This document shows positions 61,645 to 64,000 of a DNA stretch of 64,000 nt, one piece after another. Below the pieces are notes generated by a model. That model was not told where the DNA came from, did no database searches, and saw only the letters and a list, made by a program, of their open reading frames with translations. This stretch comes from Halobellus inordinatus. Its GTDB lineage: Archaea; Halobacteriota; Halobacteria; Halobacteriales; Haloferacaceae. The translations under genes and the position numbers were made by a program. Each line of letters begins with the position of its first letter. The stretch's first letter is position 1. The DNA is taken from assembly GCF_024464655.1 (NCBI RefSeq), contig NZ_JANHAV010000009.1, positions 62,001-126,000 of the forward strand, read 5' to 3'.

Positions 61645-62430
61645 TCAGGTCCAGTGAAGCAGTCGGCCGCGGACGAAGCGAAGGATACGGTCGAGACCGA
61701 TGCCGATGAGCATAATCGCGATGATCGCCGCGTACACCTGGGCGGACTCGAAGGACCGGACGCCCTGGATCTCTAAGGCTCCGAGGCCGCCACCGCCGGC
61801 CACCATCTCGAAGACGAACGTGATGATCAGCGAGAGCGGCATCGCGATCTGGAACCCGGTCAGGATACCCGGCAGCGCTGCGGGCATCACGACGCGCCAG
61901 AGGAGTCGCCGATCGCTCGTGCCCATCATTTGCGCCGACCAGATGAGGTTGGTCTCGACCTGTCGGGTGCTCTCGCGGGCGTTGACGGCGACGGGCCAGA
62001 ACGTCCCGACGGCGACCATAATGATCTTCGAGATGTCGCCGATGCCGAACCAGAGCATAAACACCGGGATGAGCGAGATGATCGGGACTGGGTAGCCGAT
62101 CTTGATGATCGGGTCGAAGAACCAATCGACGATGTCGTTCCGCGCCGAGAGGACGCCGACGATCACGCCGAGCACCGAGGCGATGGCGAGGCCGATGAGC
62201 GCTCGCTGTAGCGTCAGGTACGCGTTGAACAGCATCTCGCCGCTCAGCGTGAGTTCGGCGAATCGGATGAGGATGTCAGACAGCGGCGGGAGGAAGTAAT
62301 AGTGGATCAAGCCGAGTTGCCCGACGACCTCCCAGAGCACGAGTAAGATCACGAGCGAGTACACTGACTTACCGAACTCGACGAGTCGGGAGAGATCCAG
62401 CCCACGGGAGGCGTCGGCGGTTACGTCCAT
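61645..62430 (-). CDS. SsuC/TauC-like ABC permease (second)
   Basis: A 261-residue permease with about six helices. The EAA-like cytoplasmic loop WSAQMMGTSDRRLLWRVVMPAALPGILTGFQIAMPLSLI (about residues 164-202) binds the ATPase. The N-terminal helix SLVILLVLWEVVGQLGLIHYYFLPPLSDI is typical. It begins at 62430 and overlaps the first permease's end by 10 bases. Together with that gene it forms a heterodimeric pore for nitrate-, sulfonate- or aromatic-like anions. Confidence 0.93.
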   Translation of the reverse strand: MDVTADASRGLDLSRLVEFGKSVYSLVILLVLWEVVGQLGLIHYYFLPPLSDILIRFAELTLSGEMLFNAYLTLQRALIGLAIASVLGVIVGVLSARNDIVDWFFDPIIKIGYPVPIISLIPVFMLWFGIGDISKIIMVAVGTFWPVAVNARESTRQVETNLIWSAQMMGTSDRRLLWRVVMPAALPGILTGFQIAMPLSLIITFVFEMVAGGGGLGALEIQGVRSFESAQVYAAIIAIMLIGIGLDRILRFVRGRLLHWT

Positions 62431-63212
62431 ACTAACAACCTCCCACGCGCCTCCTCGAAGGCACGGACGGCCACGAACGCGACCGCCGAGATGATGACGA
62501 TGTTCGCGAACATCGTCGGGTAGTTCCCGATCTGTCCGGAGGTGAGGATCAGATAGCCCATCCCTGCGTTCGAGGCGATGAGTTCAGCGCTCACGAGCGC
62601 GATGAAAGCGATCGGCACCGCCTGACGGACTCCGGTCATAATCTCGGGGATCGTTGCGGGAAAGACGATCTTATAGAGGATCGACCGTTCGTCGGTCCCC
62701 ATCATCTGGGCCGCCCAGACGAGGTTCTGATCGACGTTCTCTGCGGCGTTGTTGGCGTTCAGCACGATCGGAAGCAGACACGCGAGGAAGACGATGAGGA
62801 TCGCCGTCTTCGTCCCGACGCCGAGCCAAAGGATGGCGAGGGGGACGAGAGCGGTCTTGGGGATCGGATACGTCATCGAGAGGAAGATGTCGAAGAAGTT
62901 CTCGACTGGATCGGACCTGGCCATCCCGACACCGAGGAGGACCCCGACGAGGATGCTCAATCCGAGTCCGACGCCGACGCGGAACAGCGAAATAAACAGG
63001 TGAGAGAACACCTCGCCGGAGACGAAGAGGCCCACGATTTCGGCTCCGACGGTCGCTGGGGCGGGGAGGACGTCGGTCGCAACGATCCCGCCACTCACCA
63101 GCTCCCAGACGAGGACCACGATGCCGAGCGGGATCCAATCGACAATCGTGTTGACGACGCCCTGAACCGGGGTCGGAAGCACCTCGATGCTTCGCGACGT
63201 CGCGTATCGCAC
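62421..63212 (-). CDS. SsuC/TauC-like ABC permease (first)
   Basis: A 263-residue permease with about six helices, paralogous to the gene at 61645. Its EAA-like loop is VWAAQMMGTDERSILYKIVFPATIPEIMTGVRQAVPIAFIALVSAE (about residues 165-210). VDWIPLGIVVLVWELVSGGIVATDVLPAP is the first helix region. The start is GTG at 63212, only two bases beyond the ATPase stop. Such two-permease systems of the SsuB-type ABC family are less common than single-permease ones. Confidence 0.93.
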   Translation of the reverse strand: MRYATSRSIEVLPTPVQGVVNTIVDWIPLGIVVLVWELVSGGIVATDVLPAPATVGAEIVGLFVSGEVFSHLFISLFRVGVGLGLSILVGVLLGVGMARSDPVENFFDIFLSMTYPIPKTALVPLAILWLGVGTKTAILIVFLACLLPIVLNANNAAENVDQNLVWAAQMMGTDERSILYKIVFPATIPEIMTGVRQAVPIAFIALVSAELIASNAGMGYLILTSGQIGNYPTMFANIVIISAVAFVAVRAFEEARGRLLVWT

Positions 63213-63214
63213 GG

Positions 63215-63997
63215 TTACAGTGTCACCTCTGTTTGCGTCTCCTCGTGGAGCGACTTCCAGACGTCGTTCTTGAAGTGAGCGAAGTCGTCCGACGTGACGA
63301 TCTCCTCACGCGATCCCGAGCGGTCCAGATCGATCTCGGCGACGGTCTTTTTCGTCCCCGGGTGTCGCGTCATAATCAGCACACGCTCGGAGAGGTACAC
63401 CGCCTCCTCGACGTCGTGAGTGATGAACAGGGCGGTCTTCCCGAGGTCGCTCCAGATGTCCAGCAACTGGTCCTGCAGCGATTCCCGAAGCGGCTGGTCG
63501 AGCGCGCCGAACGGCTCGTCCATCAGGAGGATCTTCGGCTCGTACGCCAGCGTACGGGCGATGCCGACGCGCTGTTTCATCCCACCAGAAAGCTCTTTGG
63601 GATACTTGTCCTCGAACCCGTCGAGGTCGACCATATCGATGTACTTCTGGGCGATGTTCTGGCGTTCGTCCTTCGGAACGCCGTCTTCTTCGAGTCCGTA
63701 CGTGACGTTCTCGTAGACGGTCCGCCAGGGGAATAGCGCGTAGTCCTGGAACACGACGCCGCGGTCCGTGCCCGGTCCGTTGATCGGGTCGCCGTCGACC
63801 GAAATCGTTCCCTCGGTAGCGTCCAGAAAGCCAGCGATGAGATACAGGAGGGTACTCTTTCCGCAACCGCTCGGTCCGACGACGCTGACGAATTCGCCGC
63901 CGTCGACCTCGAAGTTGAGGTCTTCGATCGCTTTCGTTCGCTCTGCGCCTTGGCCGTATACTTTCTCTAGTCCAGATATGGTGACTCGTCCATCCAT
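63215..63997 (-). CDS. SsuB/TauB-like ABC importer ATPase
   Basis: A 260-residue ATPase. Walker A is [15 protein letters not shown] (about residues 40-54), Q-loop [18 protein letters not shown], signature [21 protein letters not shown] (about 135-155), Walker [18 protein letters not shown] and H-loop [14 protein letters not shown]. It heads an ATPase-permease-permease unit that probably pairs with the lipoprotein at 56007 or with one beyond the right edge. The start is the ATG at 63997, three bases from the window end, so its promoter is outside. Confidence 0.95.
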   Translation of the reverse strand: MDGRVTISGLEKVYGQGAERTKAIEDLNFEVDGGEFVSVVGPSGCGKSTLLYLIAGFLDATEGTISVDGDPINGPGTDRGVVFQDYALFPWRTVYENVTYGLEEDGVPKDERQNIAQKYIDMVDLDGFEDKYPKELSGGMKQRVGIARTLAYEPKILLMDEPFGALDQPLRESLQDQLLDIWSDLGKTALFITHDVEEAVYLSERVLIMTRHPGTKKTVAEIDLDRSGSREEIVTSDDFAHFKNDVWKSLHEETQTEVTL

Positions 63998-64000
63998 TAT

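Noticed and set aside
1-64000. CRISPR array, tRNA, rRNA and riboswitch search
   Set aside because: I saw no regularly spaced direct repeats, no tRNA-like cloverleaf with a CCA end, no rRNA motifs and no long conserved leader. A tool search with tRNAscan-SE or Infernal would settle small RNAs.

Overview
The window is chromosomal DNA from a halophilic archaeon (class Halobacteria). The evidence is the high GC content of the coding DNA, the acidic Asp/Glu-rich proteins, and archaeal-type genes: FEN1, pelota, RqcH, GatE, a geranylgeranyl reductase, phosphomevalonate-type decarboxylase, Tat lipoproteins and TrmB regulators. Several genes have an A/T-rich box about 26 bp before the start codon, as in haloarchaeal leaderless transcripts. 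The genus cannot be fixed by eye. I see no rRNA, tRNA or CRISPR array.

About 1-34 kb is mostly core genome. It holds FEN1, a GNAT enzyme, a methyltransferase, an MFS exporter, an ornithine cyclodeaminase-family enzyme and the ribosome-rescue proteins pelota and RqcH. Between those two lie two DUF4013 membrane proteins around an unusual Tat lipoprotein with two HiPIP-like iron-sulfur domains. Next come a zinc-finger-like protein with TrmJ, an HtpX-like protease, a frameshifted HtrVIII-like chemotaxis transducer, GatE, a 54-residue zinc-finger protein, a coupled methyltransferase pair, fumarase, a two-RCK potassium channel, BolA, MutY, a geranylgeranyl reductase, a complete nucleoside-type (BMP) ABC importer and a phosphohexomutase.

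About 34-46 kb is mainly membrane and envelope functions. It has two DoxX proteins, acylphosphatase, UspA and a YjiH transporter. A three-gene unit encodes a CARDB-like surface protein, an MMPL/RND transporter and a TrmB-type regulator. The mevalonate-pathway decarboxylase and an NDH-2-like oxidoreductase follow.

About 46-64 kb is more accessory. It has a DUF3237 protein and an IclR regulator with a dyad-symmetric site between them, a D-2-hydroxyacid dehydrogenase, a full 2-oxoacid dehydrogenase operon (E1alpha-E1beta-E2-E3) and UspA. It also has a Tat lipoprotein solute-binding protein, a malate/lactate dehydrogenase-like enzyme, an intact TnpB insertion, a Rieske ferredoxin coupled to an amidohydrolase/decarboxylase, and a two-permease SsuBC/TauBC-type importer that runs off the right edge. 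I read the right end as an uptake-and-degradation locus for an unknown small organic acid or aromatic, split by the TnpB element.

An 80-bp hairpin element occurs three times in noncoding DNA (4751, 55814, 61373), with a decayed possible fourth copy at 48351. Its stems show paired base changes and its two 9-nt internal loops are conserved. It looks like a MITE or REP-like structured repeat and is one of the most checkable novel signals here.
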